From Polaromonas glacialis (lineage in GTDB: Bacteria; Pseudomonadota; Gammaproteobacteria; Burkholderiales; Burkholderiaceae_C), in the NCBI RefSeq assembly GCF_000709345.1, contig NZ_KL448325.1, positions 186,001 through 250,000 of the forward strand: a DNA stretch of 64,000 nucleotides. Direction: 5' to 3'. The position numbers were made by a program, and so were the translations under genes. Shown here in pieces: positions 25,891 to 34,472 of the stretch. Each line of letters opens with the position of its first letter. Within the stretch, counting starts at the first letter, position 1. Under the pieces are notes generated by a model, which did not search any database, was not told the DNA's origin, and saw nothing but the letters and a program-made list of their open reading frames with translations.

Positions 25891-28644
25891 ATGGAAAACT
25901 CGATCATTGATGTCGTCCTCGGTCTGGCGTTGATCTATCTGGCGCTGTCGCTGCTGATCAGCTCGGCGCAGGAGATGATCAGCGGTGCGCTGTTCAAGGG
26001 CCGGCAAGCCATCTTGCACGACCTGCTCTACGAAGCGACGGGGCAGGACGACGCACTGAAGCAGCGCGTGCTCGCCAACCCGCTGGTGTTCGCGCTGTAT
26101 CGGGGCGCAGTGGCGCACGAAGGCATCAAAATGTGGCGCCGGGCGAGTGGGCCGGTCGAGATTCCTCCAGACCTCTTCGCCCGAGCGCTGCTGACCGAAG
26201 TCAATCAGATTGACCCCGGCAAGCACCCCAGCGACCGCTACGCCTCGCCGCTGAGTTTTCTGGACGCGCTCAAGGAAAAGGGCCTGGACAAGGACGGCAC
26301 CGGGGAACGCAAGGTGGTGGGTGCATTGCGCGCCCTGGTGGTGGGCCGCGAAACCGATTGGGGCGGTTTTGAGGCGGCCATCGCCGCCTGGTTCGAATAC
26401 ATCGGCGACCGGTCCAAGGGCTGGTTCAAACGCAGCGCGACCATCTGGACCTTCTGGCTGTCGCTATGCCTGGCGCTGACGCTCAACGTGGACAGCTTTC
26501 ATATCGCTCGCGTGCTGGGCGGCGATGCGGAGCTTCGCGTGGGCCTGGCAGACCTTGCCGAGCGTTTCATCCGCCAGGAGCAGCAAGGCTCCACGGCACC
26601 CTTACCCGCGCAAGCGCCGGCACCGGCCAAGCCGGAGGTCGTGGCGACCGCACGCTTGATGGACGCCTACAACCGATTGAGCTCGGTGTTTGAGCGCGAC
26701 GAGAACGTCGGCCGCTTCGAACGTCGCCTGCAGCCGGTGAAGGAGAGTTGCCAGATCGTCGAGGGCCTGTGGTCCACGGCACAGAAAAGGTCGACGCCCA
26801 AGAGCCGGGGCGACAAGGTCAGCGACAAGTTCATCTCGGACTCGCCGTCGTGGCTCGAAGTAATTCCCGCCATGATTCCGTACATAGACATGGCAATCGC
26901 GGGTTACGTGCCCGAAAAGCCCGGCGACGCCAGCCAAGCCAAGCTGGTGGCCAAAGCACTTCAGGACGCGCACACCTGCGTAAGCCATATCTCGACCTGG
27001 GTCGGCGCCGCATCTACCGCCAGCAATGATGCATCTGTGCAAACCGCGATGCAGGCCGCAGCATTGGCGCTCAAAGACAGCCAGGCAGCACTGGACGCGC
27101 TGATGAAGCGCAGCAAGGCACCGCAAAAGCTGCAACGCCTGTTCAAGTCCGACCCACAAGAATTCAGCGAATGCGCCCGCACTGCCTCCAGTCTGGAGTC
27201 GGTGAGCATTTGCATGGAAACCGACAACGTGTGGACGCGGCTGCCCTTCGGATACAGCAGTGCCAACCTGAACGACCAGTTCTGCAGCGTGCGCAGCGGG
27301 GACACCCTGAAGGAAATCAAAGCCACGTCCGGGCTGCTGTTCTGCCAGGATGAGGACGAGGACGTAGTAAAACCGAGATCTGAGATCGGCCTGCCAGCGA
27401 TGCGCTTGCATAGCAGGGGTGTCATGGCGTATGTCAGCTGGTTCGCCGGCATCCTCGTCACCACGTTCTTCATCTGCCTGGGCGCACCAGTCTGGTTCGA
27501 CGTGTTGGGCAAATTCGTCAAGCTGCGCGTGGCCGGCCGTATGGAAGACCGGGACAACAACGCAGCCCGGGCGAATGGTACTTTGCCGCTTCTTCCTCCG
27601 AACAAGCTCACCCCTGCTTCGAACACACCGGCGCCAACGCTCTTCCCTTCGCCGACCGCAACGCCCTATGAAGCCGAACTGAGCCGGCGCGAGATCATCG
27701 CGTTGCAGCAGCGGCTGGGCGTGACGCCCGAAACCGGTGAACTGGACGAAGCCACACGCCTGAAGCTGCGGGCGGAGCTGGGGGGTAGCGACGTGCTCAC
27801 ATCAACTACTTACACCGAACTCGTGGGTCGCCCGCCCATGGCAAGCAGCATCAACCTGGCATCAGCAGCCAGCCGGCCGCGGGTGCGCCAGCCGCATCCC
27901 CAGGTGCCGGTGCTGGCGAACAAGCTGATGCTCGCACTCGACTTTCCCGGGCGCATTCCGTCCGCCGAACGCGCCTTCAGCGACGACCTGCGCGCACTCA
28001 GCGTGCTGTACCGCTACAAGGCGGCACCAGCCAAACGCGATGCGCTGATGGCGCTGGCGCGTGACAACCCGTCAACGCTGGATGAACTGGACGAAGCGTT
28101 AATGAACGAGATCCTGCAGAACACCATCATCTTCCCACGCTCCGCCGAGCCATGGATGGATTGGGTGCTCGGCGAACTGGGTCAAGTGGAAGTGAACGCC
28201 TCTAGCCGCAAAGCCAGCAATCTGCGCATCTGCGCATACCTGGACGCGGTGACCACGAGTTATGGCGACCAGGGCGACATCACACCGTGGTGCGGCGCCT
28301 TTGCCGCGTGGGTGGTGACCCGCTATAACGCCGAGGCAACGGCGAGAACGGCCTTACCGCCCTTTAAACGCATGCCAGACCCGCCTACGACACCGACGCT
28401 GGCCCAAAGCTGGACAGCATGGGGCACCCGACGCCACGGCAATGCACCCGTGGCGGGCGACATCGTGGTCGTCAAGGTCGCGAAGGACAGCAATGCCTCG
28501 GGCGTCAAGAGTGGCTTCCACGTGGGCTGGTGCCTGACAGTGACTACACAGTCTGTTGAGCTTCTTGGCGGAAATCAGAGCCGAGGTGGCCGGGTATGCA
28601 AATCCATTTTTCCGATCAGCGATGTCGTTTACGCGGGGTTTTGA
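25891..28644 (+). CDS. three-TM protein with peptidoglycan-binding and CHAP-like amidase domain
   Basis: A 917-residue membrane protein. TM1 is residues 4-24 (VVLGLALIYLALSLLIS), TM2 about 184-200, and TM3 about 511-533 (VSWFAGILVTTFFICLG). The 300 residues between TM2 and TM3 are helical with several Cys and would lie on one side of the membrane. A peptidoglycan-binding-like motif is at about 602-632 (IIALQQRLGVTPETGELDEA). The end (about 755-917) is a TIGR02594-type NlpC/P60-CHAP domain with Cys801 (TPWCGAFAAW), His877 (GFHVGWCL) and the typical LLGGNQSRGGRVCKS. It could anchor the operon's cell-wall enzymes in the inner membrane. The family as a whole is unknown to me. Confidence 0.8.
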   Translation: MENSIIDVVLGLALIYLALSLLISSAQEMISGALFKGRQAILHDLLYEATGQDDALKQRVLANPLVFALYRGAVAHEGIKMWRRASGPVEIPPDLFARALLTEVNQIDPGKHPSDRYASPLSFLDALKEKGLDKDGTGERKVVGALRALVVGRETDWGGFEAAIAAWFEYIGDRSKGWFKRSATIWTFWLSLCLALTLNVDSFHIARVLGGDAELRVGLADLAERFIRQEQQGSTAPLPAQAPAPAKPEVVATARLMDAYNRLSSVFERDENVGRFERRLQPVKESCQIVEGLWSTAQKRSTPKSRGDKVSDKFISDSPSWLEVIPAMIPYIDMAIAGYVPEKPGDASQAKLVAKALQDAHTCVSHISTWVGAASTASNDASVQTAMQAAALALKDSQAALDALMKRSKAPQKLQRLFKSDPQEFSECARTASSLESVSICMETDNVWTRLPFGYSSANLNDQFCSVRSGDTLKEIKATSGLLFCQDEDEDVVKPRSEIGLPAMRLHSRGVMAYVSWFAGILVTTFFICLGAPVWFDVLGKFVKLRVAGRMEDRDNNAARANGTLPLLPPNKLTPASNTPAPTLFPSPTATPYEAELSRREIIALQQRLGVTPETGELDEATRLKLRAELGGSDVLTSTTYTELVGRPPMASSINLASAASRPRVRQPHPQVPVLANKLMLALDFPGRIPSAERAFSDDLRALSVLYRYKAAPAKRDALMALARDNPSTLDELDEALMNEILQNTIIFPRSAEPWMDWVLGELGQVEVNASSRKASNLRICAYLDAVTTSYGDQGDITPWCGAFAAWVVTRYNAEATARTALPPFKRMPDPPTTPTLAQSWTAWGTRRHGNAPVAGDIVVVKVAKDSNASGVKSGFHVGWCLTVTTQSVELLGGNQSRGGRVCKSIFPISDVVYAGF

Positions 28645-28864
28645 ACACTGCCGTTCATCACTACAGCGAAGTCTTTACCGACTTACTCGCCGACGGCATT
28701 GACGTCGCGGTGCGAATCGGAGTGCTTGCCGGCAGTTACCTGGTCGCCCGCAGGCTCGCCAGCCTCCGCCGCGTGCTGGGTGCTGGGTGCTGGGTGCGGC
28801 TCTCGCCTATCTGAACAAGCACGGGCACCCGGAGGCGCCGGGCGACTTGTCCAAGCACAACTGA
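28641..28864 (+). pseudogene. LysR regulator fragment, frameshifted
   Basis: A piece of the LysR substrate-binding domain: YSEVFTDLLADGIDVAVRIG, then SYLVARRLASLRRVL. After a frame change it continues AYLNKHGHPEAPGDLSKHN, matching the usual AYLxxHGxPxxPxDLxxHN. A triple TGCTGGG repeat at 28774-28794 lies exactly at the break, so replication slippage probably caused it. The N-terminal HTH and C-terminal end are absent. The fragment begins right at the stop of the preceding gene, so it may mark a recombination junction. Confidence 0.8.
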
Positions 28865-29021
28865 CCCTATTTGGGGTTGCAAGCCGGAATCCTAGAAAAT
28901 TCCGCCGGAAAACATCACAACCCACGTTTCCGGCCCCTGAACCTATCCGACACGGTTTGTCGTGTATGTTTTGCCCGGTTAAGAGTGCCGTTTTCGACCC
29001 ATGGTAGACCGCGCCGGAAAA

Positions 29022-29318
29022 GGGGTCTGAGGTGCAGTGGAACGGAAAACCGAGTTAATCCGTACAGATATAACGAAAAAAATATTGCTTCAATTCGGCA
29101 TGAAGTGCTTGTTTCTTGGCTGCTGCCAAGAGCAATTCCATGGTTTTTGAGCACCAAGTAGCCGTTTAGCTAGGCGGCCAGGATGGGTACACATCACTTG
29201 GCTACCTCACCAAGACGCGGCCAAGAGGCAAAAAGCCAATGTAAATTAGCCTCACCCTATTTGACCATCTATCTTGGCCTCTTAACTGCTTTTACTGTTC
29301 CACTGCACCTCAGACCCC
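29022..29318. mobile_element. 297-bp miniature element with Tn3-type ends (TIME-like)
   Basis: Non-coding DNA bounded by inverted repeats whose outer 22 bp are perfect (GGGGTCTGAGGTGCAGTGGA and onwards). The repeats continue imperfectly to about 38 bp, and the sequence closely follows the known Tn3 inverted repeat (GGGGTCTGACGCTCAGTGGA). No ORF of note lies inside. Such Tn3-derived miniature elements can be moved by a Tn3-family transposase in trans. No 5-bp target duplication is visible; the right side abuts an istB relic and the left does not, so one flank was rearranged after insertion. Confidence 0.82.
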
Positions 29319-29543
29319 GAGATCATTGATGATCGTGCCAACGCACGCGCAACCATCATCACCAGCCAGTTGCCTATCGAGCACTGGCACGAATGGATAG
29401 GCAACGCCACGATTGCTGACGCGATGCTCGACAGGCTGATGCAAAACCACCACCGCTTCACGCTCACGGGCGAATCGATGCGCAAAAAGACCGCGGCCAA
29501 AGCCAAGACCAGCGCAGCTGCGACTACCTCCGAGGACGCATAG
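29319..29543 (+). pseudogene. IS21 istB C-terminal remnant
   Basis: The frame reads EIIDDRANARATIITSQLPI, then EHWHEWIGNATIADAMLDRL and GESMRKK, the usual C-terminus of the IS21 helper ATPase IstB (sensor-like TSQLP motif and closing GESMRK). The ATPase core and istA are absent. It is cut at the left by the Tn3-type miniature element. The tail of the same IS21 element continues to about 31190, interrupted by the IS1111-type insertion. Confidence 0.85.
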
Positions 29544-29736
29544 CCTCGCAGCCTTCGCCGGGGTTGTGCATGGGTACATGCACAACCGGGAGGGCCTGCG
29601 GCGCCCTGGCAAGGGCCTGAGTCAAACAAATTCAGAGCAACCAAAACTGAATGCCGAGAAAGGTCAAAACCGCTAAAAACCAGCACCCTCTACAATTTAA
29701 ACCGCGCAACACCATGCCCGGTCACGATCACCGTAC
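29544..29736. other. IS21 3' tail, left part
   Basis: Sequence after istB, ending in GGTCACGATCACC at about 29720. IS21-type tails often carry several GGTCACG-type direct repeats. The matching series continues on the far side of the IS1111-type element. Confidence 0.5.
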
Positions 29737-29748
29737 ATGGACGCCCCC

Positions 29749-30014
29749 GGTATGCCAAGCTTTAATTCATGACAGCTTGAAGGTAATGATTGGACCCGTA
29801 CATTCGGAGTTTTGATGTGGCTTTTGGCCACTCTCCCTGATGGGATTCGCTGGTCTGCACCTCCATCGGAATAGCGCACTTTCTGTGCGGGTGAACGTTC
29901 GGGTTTTGCCAACCACGGTCTTACCAGTTTTGCCATCACTTCATCATCGCTTGCGCAATCGGTGGTGTGTTTATCCTGCTGCTTGTTATTGACTGACCGG
30001 ACTGCGGGCTGCCT
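29749..30014 (-). ncRNA. candidate seekRNA/bridge-RNA region of the IS1111-type element
   Basis: In IS1111-subgroup elements the guide RNA that pairs with donor and target is encoded in the non-coding region downstream of the transposase gene. Here that region is 266 bp and free of ORFs. The RNA itself is inferred from element architecture; I did not fold it. Confidence 0.45.
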
Positions 30015-31043
30015 TCATGCCGCTGCCGGCGTGTAATTGTCCTGGTACTGTCGGTCATGCGCCAGCAGCGCCCAAACGATGCGCGCGTTTTTGTTGGCCA
30101 GCGCGACCGCCGCCACATTCTTGTTGCGCCGCTCGGCCAGCGCCTTGACCCAGGTGCACGAATCGGCCTTGTGCTGCGTGTGAAAGATTACGGACCGAGC
30201 GCCGTGTATCAGCAGCGTTCGCAGGTAAGTATCGCCGCGCTTGCTGATGCCCAACAGGTTTTGCCTGCCGCCACTGGAGTGCTGCCTGGGCACCAGGCCC
30301 AGCCAGGCAGCCACCTGGCGGCCGCTGTCAAAACTCTTCGCATCGGCAATCGAAGCCACCAGCGCACTCGCGGTAATCGGCCCGATACCCGGGATCTGTG
30401 CGAGCTTGCAGCTGATGGCGCTGTTGCGGTGCCAAGCTTGAATTTGCGCTTCAAGCTCACCGACCTGTCGATCGAGCTCCTTCAGATGGTCCAGCAGACG
30501 CTGCACAAGCAGGCGAAACGAGCCAGGCAGATCGTTGCTGGCATTTTCAATCAGTTCGGGCACGCGCAGGGCAATGTGGCCAATGCCCTGCGGGATGACC
30601 AGCCCGAACTCCGAGAGCAGGCCCCGGATCTGGTTGGCCTGCGCCGTGCGTGCCTTGACAAACCCCTGGCGAACCCGATGCATGGCCAGCACGGCCTGTT
30701 GCCCGGTATCTTTGACGGGCACGAAACGCATGTTGGGCCGGCTCACCGCTTCGCAGATCGCTTCGGCATCAGCCGCATCGTTCTTGTTGGTCTTGACATA
30801 GGGCTTGACGTATTGCGGCGCCATCAGCTTGACCACGTGGCCCATGCCAGTGAGCTTGCGCGCCCAGTGGTGGGCACTGCCGCAAGCTTCCATGCCAATG
30901 AGGCACGGAGGCAAATTCACAAAGAACACCGCCATCTGGTCGCGCTTAATCTGCTTTTTAACGATCGCTTTACCGTGCTCGTCAACGCCGTGAATCTGGA
31001 ACACCGTTTTGGCCAGATCAATGCCTACAGTCGTCACTTTCAT
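30015..31043 (-). CDS. IS110-family transposase, IS1111 subgroup
   Basis: A 342-residue DEDD recombinase. The RuvC-like N-terminal domain has Asp9 (TVGIDLAKTVFQIHGV), Glu52 (CLIGMEACGSAHHWARKL) and the Asp pair near 89-92 (KTNKNDAADAEAI). The C-terminal Tnp_20 domain has LAQIPGIGPITASAL (HhH-like) and the serine-containing SSGGRQNLLGISKRGD. Length and all boxes are normal, with no frameshift, so the enzyme is probably active. It works with a guide RNA for programmable target choice. The long plus-strand ORF opposite is a shadow. Confidence 0.92.
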   Translation of the reverse strand: MKVTTVGIDLAKTVFQIHGVDEHGKAIVKKQIKRDQMAVFFVNLPPCLIGMEACGSAHHWARKLTGMGHVVKLMAPQYVKPYVKTNKNDAADAEAICEAVSRPNMRFVPVKDTGQQAVLAMHRVRQGFVKARTAQANQIRGLLSEFGLVIPQGIGHIALRVPELIENASNDLPGSFRLLVQRLLDHLKELDRQVGELEAQIQAWHRNSAISCKLAQIPGIGPITASALVASIADAKSFDSGRQVAAWLGLVPRQHSSGGRQNLLGISKRGDTYLRTLLIHGARSVIFHTQHKADSCTWVKALAERRNKNVAAVALANKNARIVWALLAHDRQYQDNYTPAAA

Positions 31044-31128
31044 GTTGCACGCTCCTGTTCAGTCTGATTGGTTGATACGCCGACGTCACTTTGGCATAAA
31101 TGATGCCTTTTTAGGAGGGGGCGTCCAT

Positions 31129-31195
31129 CCCATTGGAATCTGCGGTCACGATGCCGGAATCACCGGTCACGAACAACGGAATACGTAGCGCACCC
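31129..31195. repeat. IS21 tail with GGTCACG direct repeats
   Basis: Repeated GCGGTCACGATGCCGGAATC / CCGGTCACGAACAACGGAAT units follow the IS1111-type element. The same unit type is on the other side at about 29719, showing the insertion split this array. Confidence 0.55.
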
Positions 31196-31204
31196 CTGAA
31201 GGGA

Positions 31205-31690
31205 CTGGCTCACAACTTGTGAGTTTTGAGCTTTCCAACCCCGCACGCGGGCCACGCGTTCTGCAAGAAACATGATGCTGGCCGACGAGCAGGCAGGCTC
31301 AGCCGGGGTAGTCTGCCAAGCAGTCAAAACGCATTCAAGCGACGTTGTAGCCCATCCCATTACACACATGCCCGTAATATAAGCAGCAGAGCAATTAAAG
31401 GGGCGAGTGCATGGGCTGGGCGGAACAGGAATTCGAGACGATTGATTTGGGTGACCCGCGTCTGAACCGGCGCGCCGTGCTGTTGGCCGAGCGGCTGGGG
31501 CAAAAACCTGGCGCGAGTATTCCGGGGGCGTGCGAGAACTGGGCCGAGACGGCGGCAGCCTACCGGTTTCTACGCAACGAGCAGGTCAGCTGAGTTTTTG
31601 GAGCGTACAGAGCGCACGCTGGACAAGTCTGACTACCAAAATCTGCTGTATGTCGGCGCCTGCATCTACAAGCTGCTGCAGCGCCAACCG
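31205..31690 (+). mobile_element. truncated IS4-family (IS50-like) element, left end
   Basis: The outer end CTGGCTCACAACTTGTGAG (31205-31223) has the 19-bp plan of Tn5/IS50 ends. The transposase starts at 31411 (MGWAEQEFETIDLGDPRLNR, then AETAAAYRFLRNEQVS, homologous to the N-terminal DNA-binding part of Tn5 transposase). A small deletion near 31591 shifts the frame into EFLERTERTLDKSDYQNLLY, and homology ends at about 31690. The catalytic domain is missing. A similar end in opposite orientation lies at 48053-48071. Confidence 0.8.
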
Positions 31691-31736
31691 TAAAAACCCC
31701 GCGCAGGGTGAGCGGTGTGAAAACTGACCATAAAAC

Positions 31737-31952
31737 TCACCTGCTTGCCGTTCCACTAAGACGCAGCGCCTCCCGGCCCAGCTCGGTGATGGCCAAGACG
31801 TGCGCGACTTGTCGCTTTGCGCCGACGCCAGGCAATTGCACCAGCACATGACCGGCGGCATGCAAGACTCTCAACTTGTCAACGCTTTCAATATCGCTCA
31901 CTGTCATCGGCAGTGCCTTGCTTGAAATTTGTCGAAGCAGCTCCAGGGGCAT
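31737..31952 (-). CDS. small hypothetical protein, 71 aa
   Basis: A minus-strand ORF with AAGGAT upstream of the ATG. The protein (MPLELLRQISSKALPMTVSD at the start, VLAITELGREALRL near the end) reads like a small winged helix-turn-helix: helix, a LHAAGHVLVQLPGVG strand-turn region and a final helix. I do not recognise the family. It lies between the IS4 relic and a response regulator facing the same way. Confidence 0.5.
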   Translation of the reverse strand: MPLELLRQISSKALPMTVSDIESVDKLRVLHAAGHVLVQLPGVGAKRQVAHVLAITELGREALRLSGTASR

Positions 31953-32181
31953 GGCAATATCCTTTGTAAAAATATTGTCGAGCTATTTTTTTGGACCGGC
32001 CCGGACTGGATACAAAGGGTAGCGACGGTTGCGCTGTAGGAGATGTTTTCCAGGTATGCGTAACTGGCGCGCGCACGCTACAAAACAAAACAGGCTCTAT
32101 CTGCTGAATTCATGTTTCTTTCTTCTTCACCGGGATTTGCTCGGCAGTGCTTGGAAAAAAAGGCAGCCGCAAAGCGCCAGC

Positions 32182-32940
32182 TCACAAGAGCCCCTGGCTG
32201 ACGGCAAAGCTCACCGCCTGCGCCCGCGAGCGCACGTTGAGCTTGCGGTACATGTTCTTGATGTGTGTGTTGACGGTCTGCGCGCTGATGGTCAAACGTG
32301 CGCCGATCTCATTGCTGGTGTTGCCCGCTGCGATCAGCTTGAGCACGTCCTTCTCGCGCGCGGACAGCGGCTCCCTGGCTTTGTTTTGCTGCGGGCGACC
32401 CGGCTGTACTGCAGAGTCGAATTTACTCAGCAGCCTGCGCGCCAGGTTGGGTGTGATGGAGGCGCCGCCATTGGCCACCTGAAGCACTGCCTGCGGAAAA
32501 TTGCCGAACCACGAGTTCTTGACCAGGTAGCCTGTGGCGCCCAGTTCGAACGCTCGCAAGGCATGCTGCTCGTCTTCCATGGCCGAAATGACGACGGCCT
32601 CGGCCATCGGGCGCACCGCCTTCATATGCTCGATCAGGGTAAAGCCCGTGCCGTCGCCCAGGTTCAGGTCCACCAACAGCACGTCAAAGTCGTGCTGGCT
32701 GATCAGGCGGCGCCCTTCCTTCACACTGGCGCCCTGGCCTAGCAGGTCAATTCGCAGATCGGCCAGCAGCTCGTTGGCAATCACGCGGCTCATGTGCGCA
32801 TCATCATCGACCAGCAGCACACGCACCGGCTTTTCAACCTGGCCCACCAGAAAGCCCGGCCACATGGAAGGCAAATCACCGTGCGGCGACAGATGGGGGT
32901 TTGCCTGAAGGGAAGTTCCTTTTGTCAAAAACTGTAACAT
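32182..32940 (-). CDS. NarL/FixJ-type response regulator, copy 1
   Basis: A 252-residue two-component regulator with an N-terminal extension (1-35), a receiver domain (VRVLLVDDDAHMSRVIANEL; phospho-Asp in FDVLLVDLNLGDGTG) and a LuxR-type HTH at the end (REPLSAREKDVLKLIAAGNT; VNTHIKNMYRKLNVRSRAQA). The start at 32940 has AAGGAG 9 bases upstream. It is about three-quarters identical by eye to the regulator at 41843, including the odd PHGDLPSMWPGFLVGQ leader. No intact kinase gene is next to it; both kinase genes in the region are broken. Confidence 0.92.
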   Translation of the reverse strand: MLQFLTKGTSLQANPHLSPHGDLPSMWPGFLVGQVEKPVRVLLVDDDAHMSRVIANELLADLRIDLLGQGASVKEGRRLISQHDFDVLLVDLNLGDGTGFTLIEHMKAVRPMAEAVVISAMEDEQHALRAFELGATGYLVKNSWFGNFPQAVLQVANGGASITPNLARRLLSKFDSAVQPGRPQQNKAREPLSAREKDVLKLIAAGNTSNEIGARLTISAQTVNTHIKNMYRKLNVRSRAQAVSFAVSQGLL

Positions 32941-33360
32941 GCTTGTGGACTCCTTGGACTCAGATGCATTGCAAGAATGAGCACGCATCGTTTTTGACAG
33001 GAAACTGCTGCTGCTCCGCCTTGCTACTGAAGCTTGATGCCTTCAAGCCTTGCCGCGATTCGGTTTTGGTGCTAATTGAATTTATTGCTGTTGAGCTCAA
33101 GCTTATCTTGTTAGCCCTAATAAAGTAAATTTTTGTGACAAATTCACAAATTATTTTTAGGGAGCTGCATTTGAAAAATGCGTCGAGCCTGCATCCAGCG
33201 GATTTTTGGGCCAGGATTAGCTGCAGTTGACCGGGTTGCCCGCGCCCAGCAGACTTTGGTTGAAGCACGGTTTTCTTGCTGACCAAATGACTGGCAGCTA
33301 CGACAAGTGCTGCCTTGACCCAATACGGTTTTTACGTTGCGCTGCTCCCCAACCCCCAAC
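32941..33360. other. AT-rich 420-bp leader region
   Basis: Upstream of the regulator gene and downstream of the kinase relic. It is much richer in A/T than its surroundings (around 33050-33170), likely holding the regulator promoter. No gene was found. Confidence 0.4.
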
Positions 33361-34351
33361 TTACGTGTTCAGCTTCGCCAAAAGCGCTGCCAGCTGATGC
33401 ATATAGATCGGCTTAACGCAATAATGATCAAACCCGGCGGCCTTGCCCCTTGCACGGTGGTGCGCCTGCCTATAACCCGTCAGCGCGCCCAGCACGGCGC
33501 CCTGTGTGTCGGGGTTGGCGCGAAGCCGGCGGGCCAGCTCAAACCCGTCCATTCCTGGCAGGCCGATGTCCAGAATGAACACCTCGATGCCAGGCAGCGC
33601 CGCGTCAGCCAAGGCGCTTTCTGCGCTTTCATGCCTTAACACCTGGTAGCCCTTGGCTTCGAGCAAGGTCGCCAGCAACTGTCTAGCATCACGGTTGTCG
33701 TCAACGATCATGAGGCGCGGCAATTCACTGTGCCGCACTGCAAGCCCTGCCGGGCATACCTCTTTAGGATGGTTGGCTGTGTCCGTACCGGGTTGTTTTT
33801 TGATCAAGGGCAGCGTGACCGTTAACACGCTGCCCTTGCCCAGTCCTTCGCTTTGAGCTTCAACCTTGCCCCCGTGCAGGGCAATGATGTGTTTGACCAG
33901 GCCCAACCCAGTCCACCCTGCACACGATCCGGTGTGCGCTCTGCTTGGGTAAACAGTTCAAAAATGTGGGGCAGGAGGCCGGGCGAGATGCCGTTGCCGT
34001 TGTCACTCACGGTTACTCAGAAGTCAGAAACTTAGCGGACAAAAATGCCAGTTTTCACCCTCATGAAATATGGCTATCTTGTCTTCTAACTTACTGACTG
34101 CTGTGTAAGTGCACCTGGTCCGCACGTACCTCCAGCGCAAGCACGATTTTTCCGCTGTGCGGCGTGCACTCGGCCGCGTTGTTGAGCAGATTGGACAGAA
34201 CCTGGACCAAGCACGTTGGGTCACCGTCGACAAACGCTGGCGTCGAGCCCAGTTTCAACGCAAGGCAGACTGGAATGGCGTGTTGGGTTTTGCGCCCGTT
34301 ACCTTGTCCTCTTGGGGATGGGGTGCGGCTTGTGACGGCTTCTTCCTGCAT
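33361..34351 (-). pseudogene. hybrid histidine kinase relic split by a MITE
   Basis: On the minus strand the ATPase part of a kinase (CLVQVLSNLLNNAAECTPHS, the N box, ending ADQVH at 34111) stops at the MITE (34013-34110) and resumes with VSDNGNGISPGLLPHIFELF (G1 and F boxes). A frame change at about 33905 follows inside GGLG, then VKHIIALHGGKVEAQSEGLG (G2 box). A receiver domain ends the gene (LMIVDDNRDARQLLATLLEA; phospho-Asp in VFILDIGLPGMDGFEL), stop at 33361. The dimerisation domain and sensor are not recognisable upstream. Two lesions make it inactive as a kinase, though the receiver frame is open. Confidence 0.85.
34013..34110. repeat. 98-bp MITE, copy 2 (inserted in kinase gene)
   Basis: The reverse complement of this 98-bp segment matches the element at 47-144 over its full length (roughly 85 percent by eye), including both ends and a conserved inner block GCATTTTTGTCCGCTAAG. 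It sits between the codons for QVH and VSDN of the kinase; removing it restores the reading frame there. Confidence 0.8.
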
Positions 34352-34472
34352 GAAACGGTCCAGGAATCTTCAACCGCGTCACCACGATGGACTTTGCGTC
34401 GCCTAGACGCAGGCGGGCAAGCGTCGTGAGGTTGGACAGGGCATCGCCGCCGCGGTCAACGAGGCCTTGCCC

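Larger units (their letters stand above)
29737..31128 (-). mobile_element. IS1111-type (IS110 family) element, apparently intact
   Basis: Inverted repeats ATGGACGCCCCC (29737-29748) and GGGGGCGTCCAT (31117-31128) bound the transposase at 30015-31043 and 266 bp of non-coding DNA after its stop. Subterminal inverted repeats and a long non-coding stretch downstream of the gene are the IS1111-subgroup plan. On both sides lies IS21 tail DNA with GGTCACG repeats, so the element is nested in the IS21 end. No target duplication is visible, normal for this group. Confidence 0.85.

Noticed and set aside
30057..31067. 336-codon plus-strand frame opposite the IS1111-type transposase
   Set aside because: Shadow of a clear IS110-family gene; no motif or ribosome site of its own.
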